Shown one piece after another: positions 42,469 through 50,859 of a stretch of 62,498 bases of DNA. The stretch covers positions 1-62,498 of the forward strand of contig CAYJFM010000007.1 in the NCBI GenBank assembly GCA_964369805.1, read 5' to 3'. The stretch is from CAYJHC01 sp964369805. Its GTDB lineage: Bacteria; Bacillota; Clostridia; Peptostreptococcales; Anaerovoracaceae. The translations under genes were made by a program, and so were the position numbers. The notes beneath the pieces are model-generated. The model did not search any database. It saw nothing but the letters and a program-made list of their open reading frames with translations, and was not told the origin of the DNA. Position 1 is the stretch's first letter. The number at the start of each line of letters is the position of its first letter.

Positions 42469-44997
42469 ATGGTCTCGATTAATCTTTTGTATAAAACAGA
42501 TACTTTGCTGTTAGAAGAAATTTCAAAATACGATCTTAACACTAACTGTTTTGTTCAAGTGCTAACATCAGAAATGATAGAAGAAGAAGCTATAGTATTA
42601 GCAAAATTTATAAAAAGAACTTTACCAAATTCGCAAATTATTGGCAGTAGTGTTTGTAGCATTATTCATGATGGAGAAATATATGACAAGGGGACTTTAA
42701 TTGTTATTGAAATATATGACAGCGCATTAATTACCTCAGGTTTAATCTCCACTGATAATAAAGATGGAGAAACACTTTGTCACGAAATGGTAAGTGGCTT
42801 TGATGGAGAGAAACCGAATATCGTAAGAGCTTATTTTGGTGGATATTATAATGATGTCCATCTTTTTGCTGATACCTCAAACAGAATCATTGCATCTGTC
42901 CCAATAGTTGGAGGAACTTCTGGGAACATTATGGATAATCAAGAGGTAGTGCCATATGTTTTTGACAGTGAAAAGGCAGTTTCTAAAGGCTTTGCTTTTG
43001 GGGCTGTTTTAGGAGAAACTTTGTCTGTTGTTACTAGCGCTAATACTTCCCATGTAGCGGTTAGCCCTGTGTATAAAATTACTGAGGTGGATGAAGAAGC
43101 AATAGTTTCTATAGAGAATGAGCCTGCTTATGAATGGCTAGAAAAAAACCTTGGGACCATAACAAAAGATGATTATGATAACTGGGAAGACAGAGTTGCA
43201 ATGGACACTCTCACACGATTTCAATTACTGTTAGAAGATAAGCATAATGCTAGCCGATTTGTTTATTACGATCCGATTGATAATAAGATAAAGCAGTATT
43301 ACAGTAAAAGTCCTGAAAACTTGGAGTTTAGAATTAGCTATACATCACCAACAAAGTCTATTGAGGAAACTTATGCCCTTGCAGTAAGGCTTCTTAAAGA
43401 ACCAGCAGAACAAATCTTTTGTTATAGCTGCTTATTTAGAAAACTTTTTTTAAGTAGCTTTGCCAAAGCGGAATTATTACCATTTAAAAACAATGGAATT
43501 TATGGAGCTTTCATGCTTGGAGAAATTGGATATACTGGAGGAAGAAATGAACTTTTAAATGGCTCCTGCATGGTTGTAGGTATTGCCGAAAATAAATCTT
43601 ATATTGTTCCAGATATGCATGCTTTCGATACTTTGTCTAAAATTAGAACAGAAAGCAACGCTTTAACTGAATTTATAGAAACGAAAAAAATAAAATCTAG
43701 AAATGAAGAAAATAAGAGCTTGGTAGAAAAAGTTCTATTGTTAGAAAATGAAAGCAGAGGGAAAATTTACACCGACCCTATTTATGGACTTCCTAATATT
43801 ATGGCATATGAAAGGGATTGCGCTGTAGGGCTAATTGGAAAGAGTTGTTTGGTAACAATTAATAATAGTGAATTAATAATTAGAGATACAGGTAAAACAA
43901 ACTATATTTCTCGCGTTAGAAATGCATTTTCTGTAGGAATTGCACATTGCGCAAGGGAAACAGATGTTAATGCAAACATGATAAATGTATATATTTCTGG
44001 AGAAGAGACTTTTATTATAACAGCAAGTGAAGAGGTTAGTGATGAAAAGTTTATTGAACTTCTTGAAGCTAGTGTAGACATGATTTACGGCGAGAATAGA
44101 GTTAGGATTAAAGGGCAAATCCCTGTAATTGCAAGTTATATTGTTGTGTTAGAGAAAGATGAAAACTTAGAAAAGGCATATTCTTATTTTAGAGCAAAAG
44201 CAGGATCTCAGGAACATTTTTCGATTTATGATCCTGAAAAAGTTAACTTGATGAAACTTGAAAATGAAATAAATATTCTAGAGACAATTCATTATGCCCT
44301 TGATACAGATAAAATTATACCTTATTATCAAAAGATCAATTGCAACTATGGTAACGGACCAAATAGATATGAAGCCCTGATGAGAATTGAAGATGAAAAG
44401 GGGGAAGTCCATCCACCTTTGTATTTCATGGAGATATCAAAAAAATATCGTCTATACCTTAGACTTTCAAAGAAAATGATAGAGAAAGTACTCGAAGACT
44501 TTAAAGGTAAGGATGAAATAGTTAGTATTAATATATCAGCATTTGATATTGAAACAGATGAAATGAGAGAGTTCCTATTAGACTCAATTATTAAATTTCC
44601 AAAACCTGAGAACTTAACTATAGAAATATTAGAGAGCGAATATATAAAAGACGAGGAAAACATCCGGAATTTTATTGAAATTGTAAGAAAAACTGGTGTA
44701 AAAATTGCAATTGATGACTTTGGCTCTGGATATTCAAACCTATTAGAAATTGTAAAAATAAAGCCGGATTTCATTAAAGTTGATGGGCAGATAATAAAAG
44801 ATATTGACAAGGAAAGGGACAATGAACTAATTCTGGAAGTGATAGTGAAATTAGCAAAAAAAATGTCTGTAGATTTAGTGGCAGAATTTGTTGAAACACA
44901 GGAAATTCAAGATAAATTAGAAAGTTATGGAGTTAGGTATTCTCAAGGATATTACTTTGCGAAGCCAAAACCTAAAACGGAGCTTGGCGTAAAATAG
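42469..44997 (+). CDS. FIST sensor - degenerate GGDEF - EAL phosphodiesterase
   Basis: 842 residues. Residues 1-380 form FIST N and C domains (IIGSSVCSIIHDGEIYDKGTLIVIEIYDSALITSG; YGAFMLGEIGYTGGRNELLNGSCMV), a predicted small-ligand sensor. A coiled linker (about 395-425) leads to a GGDEF-like domain that begins DPIYGLPN but has SGEET instead of GGDEF, so it is probably inactive. The C-terminal EAL domain keeps YEALMRI, the Asn of VSINISAF, ILESEY, DDFGSGYS and KVDG, so it should hydrolyse c-di-GMP. No membrane segment, so cytosolic. An extended -10 TATAAT (42427-42432) precedes it. Confidence 0.88.
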   Translation: MVSINLLYKTDTLLLEEISKYDLNTNCFVQVLTSEMIEEEAIVLAKFIKRTLPNSQIIGSSVCSIIHDGEIYDKGTLIVIEIYDSALITSGLISTDNKDGETLCHEMVSGFDGEKPNIVRAYFGGYYNDVHLFADTSNRIIASVPIVGGTSGNIMDNQEVVPYVFDSEKAVSKGFAFGAVLGETLSVVTSANTSHVAVSPVYKITEVDEEAIVSIENEPAYEWLEKNLGTITKDDYDNWEDRVAMDTLTRFQLLLEDKHNASRFVYYDPIDNKIKQYYSKSPENLEFRISYTSPTKSIEETYALAVRLLKEPAEQIFCYSCLFRKLFLSSFAKAELLPFKNNGIYGAFMLGEIGYTGGRNELLNGSCMVVGIAENKSYIVPDMHAFDTLSKIRTESNALTEFIETKKIKSRNEENKSLVEKVLLLENESRGKIYTDPIYGLPNIMAYERDCAVGLIGKSCLVTINNSELIIRDTGKTNYISRVRNAFSVGIAHCARETDVNANMINVYISGEETFIITASEEVSDEKFIELLEASVDMIYGENRVRIKGQIPVIASYIVVLEKDENLEKAYSYFRAKAGSQEHFSIYDPEKVNLMKLENEINILETIHYALDTDKIIPYYQKINCNYGNGPNRYEALMRIEDEKGEVHPPLYFMEISKKYRLYLRLSKKMIEKVLEDFKGKDEIVSINISAFDIETDEMREFLLDSIIKFPKPENLTIEILESEYIKDEENIRNFIEIVRKTGVKIAIDDFGSGYSNLLEIVKIKPDFIKVDGQIIKDIDKERDNELILEVIVKLAKKMSVDLVAEFVETQEIQDKLESYGVRYSQGYYFAKPKPKTELGVK

Positions 44998-45137
44998 TTA
45001 GGTATATAAGCTATCTTAATAGTTAGAAAGCATTGCTTCCAGAATGAATTAATTATTGTTTTGTAGAAAAAGAATTAATAAAGTTGGGACAGGTTGTTGA
45101 TTCTCAGTTTTTTAGAATATAAAACAAGGAGAAATGA

Positions 45138-46472
45138 ATGATATTAGGGAAAGAGTTATTTGAATGGGAAAAAGAGTTTCCGATTATTGAAGGGTTGGTT
45201 AACTTAGAGGAGAGTGTTTGGATGAACCCAAGTAAAAAGTGTTCAAAGGAAGCGCTCCACAATAGTGACTTAGGGATAAAGAACATTTTAGATGCAGAAG
45301 AAAGACTCAAACGTTTTGCACCATATATTGCAAAGGCGTTTCCAGAAACAGTGAAGGATAATGGAATAATAGAGTCTGAAACTATATTCATCGACTTTAT
45401 GAAAGAGCTCATAGTTGAAAGAGGCAAACTCATGCTAAAATGCGACAACGAATTGCCCATATCTGGTTCAATCAAGGCAAGAGGAGGAATATATGAAGTC
45501 TTAAAGTTTGCGGAAGAGCTTGCTATAAATGAAGGTATGCTGTCACACATGGATGATTATAGCATTATTTCAACAGATAAATTCAAAAGATTATTTCAAA
45601 ATTATGAAGTTGCTGTTGGTTCAACAGGAAACTTAGGACTATCTATTGGGATTATTTCTGCAAAATTAGGATTTAAAACTTCAGTTTATATGTCTACTGA
45701 TGCAAAAAAATGGAAAAAAGACTTGCTTAGAGAAAAAGGGGTAACGGTAGTAGAATGTGAGGATGACTACAGTGTGGCTGTAGCAGAGGGACGAAAAAAG
45801 GCAGAATCTAACACTAAATGCTACTTTATAGATGATGAGAATTCTGAGACGTTATTTTTAGGGTATGCTGTTGCAGCCTTACGATTAAAGAATCAATTAG
45901 AAAAGCAAGAAGTAGTCGTAAACTCCAACAACCCATTGTTTGTATATTTGCCTTGTGGAGTTGGTGGTGGTCCTGGAGGTGTGGCCTTTGGATTAAAAGT
46001 AATATTTGGAGATAATGTACACTGCTTTTTTGCAGAGCCAGTAAACTCCCCTTGTATGTTACTAGGAATGGCTACTAAATTACATAATAAAGTTTCGGTA
46101 CAAGACTTTGGGATTGATAACAAAACAGAAGCAGACGGATTAGCTGTAGGAAGAGCCTCTGGATTTGTTGGTGGAATTATGGAGAACTTAATTAGTGGGT
46201 GCTTTACAGTTAAGGACAATAGACTTTTTGAGTATCTTGCTTTACTTACAGACTTAGAGAAAATCAAACTTGAGCCAAGTGCATTGGCTGGGTTTTTAGG
46301 ACCTCAAATAATTACTAAAACAAAAGAAGGTAAGGACTATTTGTTGAAAGAAAATATTACAGATATTGATTCAATTACTCACCTACTTTGGGCTACTGGA
46401 GGAAATATGGTTCCGGAGGATATTCAGATGGAATCATATGAAAAAGGGGTAAAAATAATAACTAAAGCATAG
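45138..46472 (+). CDS. dsdA: D-serine dehydratase
   Basis: 444 residues, fold-type II PLP enzyme converting D-serine to pyruvate and ammonia. PLP lysine lies in SGSIKARGG, the phosphate loop is CGVGGGPGG, and VGSTGNLGLSIGI binds the carboxylate. The N-terminal WMNPSKK and ADGLAVGRASGFVG are DsdA-specific. AAGGAG stands 7 bases upstream. Confidence 0.93.
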   Translation: MILGKELFEWEKEFPIIEGLVNLEESVWMNPSKKCSKEALHNSDLGIKNILDAEERLKRFAPYIAKAFPETVKDNGIIESETIFIDFMKELIVERGKLMLKCDNELPISGSIKARGGIYEVLKFAEELAINEGMLSHMDDYSIISTDKFKRLFQNYEVAVGSTGNLGLSIGIISAKLGFKTSVYMSTDAKKWKKDLLREKGVTVVECEDDYSVAVAEGRKKAESNTKCYFIDDENSETLFLGYAVAALRLKNQLEKQEVVVNSNNPLFVYLPCGVGGGPGGVAFGLKVIFGDNVHCFFAEPVNSPCMLLGMATKLHNKVSVQDFGIDNKTEADGLAVGRASGFVGGIMENLISGCFTVKDNRLFEYLALLTDLEKIKLEPSALAGFLGPQIITKTKEGKDYLLKENITDIDSITHLLWATGGNMVPEDIQMESYEKGVKIITKA

Positions 46473-46519
46473 TACTATAAATGAGAAGATAGCACCATAT
46501 AGGAATAAAAGGAGTATTT

Positions 46520-47119
46520 ATGGGTAAAATAATAGCAGCATCGCAAAATAAAAAGAAAATTATTGAGATGGAACAGATTACAAAAGAATTTGGAATGGCG
46601 ATTATTCCTAGAGATGAGGCAGGAGTTCCAAACATTGAAGTAATAGAAGATGGAAACACTTTTGAAGAAAACTCATATATTAAGGCAAAGCAAATAATGG
46701 ATATATCAGGAGAAATCACCATAGCGGATGATTCTGGTTTAGAGGTAGACTGTATAGGAGGGGCTCCAGGTGTATATTCTGCTAGGTTTGCAGGAGAAGG
46801 TTGTTCTGATGAAGATAATAATGAAAAATTAAAAAGCTTAATTAAGGATGTACCTTTTGAAAAAAGAACAGGTAGATTTGTATCAGTTATTACAATGGTA
46901 TTCCCCGATGGTAGGGTAATTTCAGCTAGAGGAGAAATAGAAGGGCACATACTAGTCGAAGAAAAAGGAATGGGAGGGTTTGGATATGATCCCTTATTTC
47001 AACCACTTGGATATGATATTTCTTTCGGAGAGTTTTCTCCTATAGAAAAGAATGAAATAAGTCATAGGGGAAAAGCGCTAAGGAAATTAAAAGAATTATT
47101 GGAAAATGAATTGGGGTAA
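46520..47119 (+). CDS. rdgB: XTP/dITP pyrophosphatase (RdgB/HAM1)
   Basis: 199 residues. Removes deaminated purine nucleotides. Motifs: ASQNKKKIIEM (start), EDGNTFEENSYIKA, ADDSGLEVDCIGGAPGVYSARFAG with the catalytic Asp, GGFGYDPLF and HRGKALRKL. It ends 1 base before the YihY start. Confidence 0.95.
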   Translation: MGKIIAASQNKKKIIEMEQITKEFGMAIIPRDEAGVPNIEVIEDGNTFEENSYIKAKQIMDISGEITIADDSGLEVDCIGGAPGVYSARFAGEGCSDEDNNEKLKSLIKDVPFEKRTGRFVSVITMVFPDGRVISARGEIEGHILVEEKGMGGFGYDPLFQPLGYDISFGEFSPIEKNEISHRGKALRKLKELLENELG

Positions 47120-47120
47120 A

Positions 47121-47960
47121 ATGATGAGTAAATCTTTAGTAATAATCCTATTAATGTTTAAACAATTTAAAGAACCTTACTATCAAGGTGCTGCTGCGCA
47201 GGTTGCATTTTACTATGCGCTTTCTATTGTACCTATACTAATACTAGTAAGTCAGGTGTTAGGTTCTATCTTTAATGAAAGCATTCAGGCCGCAATAGGG
47301 TGGATTGTAGAGGCAACGGGTGGATTTGGTAGCGAAGAGATAGAAAAGTTTTTGTCATACAGAACTGCTACAGCAACTAATATTGCTTTTTTATTAGTTG
47401 TAATTTGGTCGGCCTCAAAGGCTCAGTTTTCTTTAATGCGAATTGCAAATTATTCATATAGTGGTGGAGAAAATACCGGAGAAGGTTATATAAAAGATCG
47501 CCTAAAAGCCATGTTAAATATGATATTGACATTAATTGCTGTTATTTTTGGGCTGATAACTCTTGTATATGGAGAAAGTATCTTAAGATTAATACTGGAA
47601 ATAGTTGGAGTAGAAAAACAAAGTGGTGAAATTTGGTTAATAATTAGGTGGCCCATAGCATTTGTTCTTTATTTTCTCACTGTCCTTTTCAATTTTTATA
47701 CTATGCCATCAAAAAAATGGAAAATATTATATCATGTACCAGGTGCAATTTTTTCTTCATTAGGCATTTTGCTTGTAAGCTTTGGATATTCTGCCTATGT
47801 AGAGAATGTTGCAAACTATGATATACTATACGGATCATTGGCTTCAATGGTAGGTTTGCTAATGTGGTTTTACATTATAGCCTGGGTATTATTTTTTGGG
47901 ATTCTATTTAATAAATCATGGGATGAATACGAAGTTATTGAAACTAAAAAACATAGCTAA
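47121..47960 (+). CDS. YihY/BrkB-family membrane protein
   Basis: 279 residues with six hydrophobic segments; the family motif YQGAAAQVAFYYALSIVPILI is at the N-terminus and LLMWFYIIAWVLFFGILFN at the end. Despite the historical RNase BN label, these are membrane proteins of unclear function. I use ATG 47121, directly after the rdgB stop with TTGGGG upstream; ATG 47124 and 47106 are alternatives. Confidence 0.85.
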   Translation: MMSKSLVIILLMFKQFKEPYYQGAAAQVAFYYALSIVPILILVSQVLGSIFNESIQAAIGWIVEATGGFGSEEIEKFLSYRTATATNIAFLLVVIWSASKAQFSLMRIANYSYSGGENTGEGYIKDRLKAMLNMILTLIAVIFGLITLVYGESILRLILEIVGVEKQSGEIWLIIRWPIAFVLYFLTVLFNFYTMPSKKWKILYHVPGAIFSSLGILLVSFGYSAYVENVANYDILYGSLASMVGLLMWFYIIAWVLFFGILFNKSWDEYEVIETKKHS

Positions 47961-47974
47961 AGGAGAAATTAAGA

Positions 47975-48523
47975 ATGAAAAAGATTTATATGTGCGTGAT
48001 GGTGGTAATATTGATATTTGGATTATCAGCGTGTTCAAGTGGAATTATTACCCCAGAAGAAGCTAAAGAAATAGCTGCTACGGAAGCTGGGGTAGAGGTT
48101 GGGGATGTTAGCTTCACCCGAGTTACTCTTGATGAAGATGAGAATGTGTATGAGTGCGAGTTTAGTGGAGAAGGGTATATTTACTATTACGAAATTGATG
48201 CAACGAAAGGAGAAGTTGTTTCATTTGGGAAATCTGAAATAGATACAGTTTCAGGAGCAAGTGATACAGTCGAAGAGCATGAGAATGAAAGCTTTGAAAC
48301 TAAGGAAACACTGGTAACCGAAGATGAGGCAAAATCGATTGCAGTGAATCATGGAGGTTATACAATGGCAGAAGTGACTTTTACTGAAATAAAGTGGGAA
48401 ACAGAAAATAATGTGGAATATTTTGAAATAGACTACACTACACCATCGGACAAGTTTGAGCATTCAGTTGAGGTGAACTCGAATAGTGGGGAAGTTATTG
48501 ACTATGAAAAGGAAAGTATTTAA
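47975..48523 (+). CDS. PepSY-domain lipoprotein
   Basis: 182 residues. Signal with lipobox LSAC (C20). Two PepSY units: ITPEEAKEIAATEAGVEVGDVSFTRV...YEIDATKGEVVSF and VTEDEAKSIAVNHGGYTMAEVTFTEI...VEVNSNSGEVIDY. PepSY domains are thought to inhibit proteases or act as extracytoplasmic modulators. The linker is Glu/Thr-rich. AAGGAG precedes the start. Confidence 0.85.
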   Translation: MKKIYMCVMVVILIFGLSACSSGIITPEEAKEIAATEAGVEVGDVSFTRVTLDEDENVYECEFSGEGYIYYYEIDATKGEVVSFGKSEIDTVSGASDTVEEHENESFETKETLVTEDEAKSIAVNHGGYTMAEVTFTEIKWETENNVEYFEIDYTTPSDKFEHSVEVNSNSGEVIDYEKESI

Positions 48524-48586
48524 AAGAAATATAAATAAGAGATTTTATGTTATTTGTTTGAAAAAATATAATATGAAGCTAAAATT

Positions 48587-48640
48587 AAGAGCAAGTCAAA
48601 ACCTAAATTTTTAGGATAAAGACTTGCTCTTTAAGTTTAA
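48587..48640. terminator. Bidirectional terminator
   Basis: An 11-bp perfect stem AAGAGCAAGTC / GACTTGCTCTT contains an inner CCTAAA/TTTAGG-type hairpin. It separates the converging PepSY and SEC-C genes. Confidence 0.8.
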
Positions 48641-48668
48641 ACCTTAATTTTGGTAAACAGCTATATGC

Positions 48669-49163
48669 TTACTTACCGCAACATTTTTTGTATTTTTTAC
48701 CACTGCCGCAAGAACATGGTTCGTTTCTGCCTGGAACTTTATCTTTGATAATCGTCTTTGTTTTTTTGAAATCAGAAATTATTGTTTTCATTTGATCCCC
48801 AGATAGTATATTTTCCCATGGCTGAAGGGTAAATAGATGCTCAGCATCTGCCTTTAGCATATTAAAAAAGAGTTTTTCAAAGTTGATATCAAGATCAATA
48901 TCCGAAGTTTCAGTTACTGATGCAACGTCGAAATCATTGTTCAAACTTGTTTTGATTCCATCAAGAAACCCAGTGAATAATACAGGGGAAACTTGATACT
49001 TGCTTGCTAGATCATTGAACTTTCCAGTGAATTTTCCCGAGCCATCTTCTAGTACTGCTGTATACAATTTGATTTCTGCATCACAATACTCTTCCCAAAA
49101 GCTTTCGAAAGACTCATCTGTTTGATTTGTTGCTAAATTTTCCCATTCTATAAATAATGACAT
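48669..49163 (-). CDS. SEC-C motif protein
   Basis: 164 residues. An alpha-helical domain (1-140) ends in NEPCSCGSGKKYKKCCGK, the zinc-binding SEC-C tail also found at the end of SecA. Such proteins may link to ribosome or secretion factors; function unknown. It lies 15 bases after homoserine dehydrogenase on the same strand. The name is unrelated to selenocysteine. Confidence 0.8.
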   Translation of the reverse strand: MSLFIEWENLATNQTDESFESFWEEYCDAEIKLYTAVLEDGSGKFTGKFNDLASKYQVSPVLFTGFLDGIKTSLNNDFDVASVTETSDIDLDINFEKLFFNMLKADAEHLFTLQPWENILSGDQMKTIISDFKKTKTIIKDKVPGRNEPCSCGSGKKYKKCCGK

Positions 49164-49178
49164 TGTTTTCTCCTTAAA

Positions 49179-50144
49179 TTATACTTGTTTTGCTATTTCT
49201 AATACGTCTCCCATAACTGCACTACCAGTAGGCAATGGTCCAGCACCTTTACCATAAAACATGAGTTCATCTACAGCATTGCCTTTAACAAACACAGCAT
49301 TAAATTCATTGCTTACAGAAGCCAAAGGATGATCTATAGGTAGTTCAACAGGTTTTACAAAGTACTCTATTTCATCTCCCACTTTCTTTGCAGAAGCAAT
49401 TAGTTTGATCTTACAGTTGTTTGCTTTAGCTTTTTCAATATCATCTTTTGTGATTTTAGAAACTCCAATTGTTGGGATATCTTCTGGTTTAACATATTTA
49501 CCAAAAGCAATTGCCATAAGCAAGGTTAATTTATTTGCCACATCGATGCCTTCAACATCAGCAGTTGGATCAGGTTCTGCAAATCCTTTTTCTTGCGCAT
49601 CCTTAAGAACATCAAGATAATCTAATCCATATTCTGTCATTTGAGTTAAAATGTAATTTGTAGTCCCATTTACAATGCCGAGAATTTCTTCAAACTGATT
49701 GGCTCTAAGTACAGTTGTAAGAGCGTTGATAATCGGAATTCCACCGCCAACACTGGCTTCAAATCTAAATTCTACGTTGTTAGCTTTTGCAGTTGTCATT
49801 AACTTGTCGTAGTTTGCAGCAACAGCAGCTTTGTTAGCAGTAACAACAGACTTTCCGCTTTCAAGAGCTTTTAACATAAATGTGGAAGCTGGCTCAATAC
49901 CGCCCATAAGCTCTATTACAATTTTCACATCATCATCTGCAAAAAGCTCTTCAGGTGTGGCAACAAACTTTGATTTGTCGACTTGAATTTCACGCTCTCT
50001 ATGAATGTCTTTTTCCAGTATTTTAGTAATTTCAAGAGAAATACCTGTATCCTTGAGTATACTATCTTTATTCATCTCAAGAGTACGGTAAGTGCCTTCG
50101 CCGATGTTGCCTAGTCCCATTAGGCCGATATTTACTTTTTTCAT
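49179..50144 (-). CDS. hom: Homoserine dehydrogenase, short form without ACT domain
   Basis: 321 residues. NAD(P)-binding GLMGLGNIGEGTYRTL, ELMGGIEPA, VVTANKAAVA, then the catalytic region GGGIPIINAL...ILGIVNGTTNYILTQM, FAEPDPTADVEGIDVANKL with the catalytic Lys/Asp/Glu set. Most Gram-positive enzymes are about 400-430 residues and end in a threonine-sensing ACT domain; here the protein stops at VMGDVLEIAKQV, so feedback control through ACT is absent. ATG 50144 has AAGGAGG upstream. Confidence 0.92.
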   Translation of the reverse strand: MKKVNIGLMGLGNIGEGTYRTLEMNKDSILKDTGISLEITKILEKDIHREREIQVDKSKFVATPEELFADDDVKIVIELMGGIEPASTFMLKALESGKSVVTANKAAVAANYDKLMTTAKANNVEFRFEASVGGGIPIINALTTVLRANQFEEILGIVNGTTNYILTQMTEYGLDYLDVLKDAQEKGFAEPDPTADVEGIDVANKLTLLMAIAFGKYVKPEDIPTIGVSKITKDDIEKAKANNCKIKLIASAKKVGDEIEYFVKPVELPIDHPLASVSNEFNAVFVKGNAVDELMFYGKGAGPLPTGSAVMGDVLEIAKQV

Positions 50145-50267
50145 ATAAACCTCCTTCATATAACGTATTCTTGAATTATACAATAAAATAGGATATATTA
50201 AAAGAGATGGTGTAAAAAAATTACACTATTATTAAAAAATTAGAACTTAAAATCAAGGAGATAGATA

Positions 50268-50738
50268 ATGGCAATCAATATAGTATTAGTTGAACCGGAA
50301 ATTCCTCAAAATACAGGAAATATTGCAAGAACCTGTGCAGCTACGGGTGTAAATTTACATTTAGTTAAACCACTTGGTTTTTCAATTGACGAAAAAAGCG
50401 TAAGAAGAGCAGGGCTTGATTATTGGGACTATTTAAAACTGACTGTGTATGAGTCGTTAGAAGACTTTTTAGAGATTAACTCTGGAAAGAAAATGTTTAT
50501 GGCGACAACCAAAGGTGGAAAGTGGCACTCAGATGTGAAGTACTCAGAAGGAGATATGATTCTGTTTGGAAAAGAAACTGCAGGGTTACCAAAATGGCTA
50601 TTGACAGAAAATGAGGAGACAGCAGTAAGAATTCCTATGGGTAAGGACGAAAACTTAAGATCATTAAACCTGTCAAATGCAGTAAATATTATACTATATG
50701 AAGGGCTAAGACAGCTGGGATATCCGAATCTTGTGTAA
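50268..50738 (+). CDS. trmL: tRNA (cytidine(34)-2'-O)-methyltransferase TrmL
   Basis: 156 residues, minimal SPOUT methyltransferase. Motifs: EPEIPQNTGNIARTCAATG at the start, ILFGKETAGLP, and the knot IPMGKDENLRSLNLSNAVNIILYEGLRQLG that binds SAM. It modifies the wobble base of tRNA-Leu isoacceptors; a tRNA-Leu(TAA) target is encoded at 59.7 kb. AAGGAG precedes the start; an upstream repeat GTGTAA-N5-TTACAC (50210-50226) is of unknown use. Confidence 0.93.
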   Translation: MAINIVLVEPEIPQNTGNIARTCAATGVNLHLVKPLGFSIDEKSVRRAGLDYWDYLKLTVYESLEDFLEINSGKKMFMATTKGGKWHSDVKYSEGDMILFGKETAGLPKWLLTENEETAVRIPMGKDENLRSLNLSNAVNIILYEGLRQLGYPNLV

Positions 50739-50847
50739 TACACGCAAGAAGTAAGCCAAAATTGATAAATTTAAACATATTATTTAAGAAAATATTATTT
50801 AAAAGATATATTTTTGATATTTTATAGAAAAAAGGTAATAAAATTGG

Positions 50848-50853
50848 TATAAT
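50848..50853 (+). promoter_or_regulatory. Extended -10 of rpoN, very close to the start codon
   Basis: TGG-TATAAT (TG-N extended -10) ends 6 bases before ATG 50860, so transcription should begin at or next to the ATG. No Shine-Dalgarno sequence lies within 15 bases of the ATG. Confidence 0.55.
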
Positions 50854-50859
50854 GACACT

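Noticed and set aside
48669..49163. SEC-C protein as a third selenoprotein
   Set aside because: The C-terminal motif is all cysteine (CSCG...CC) and there is no in-frame UGA; the name refers to the SecA C-terminus.
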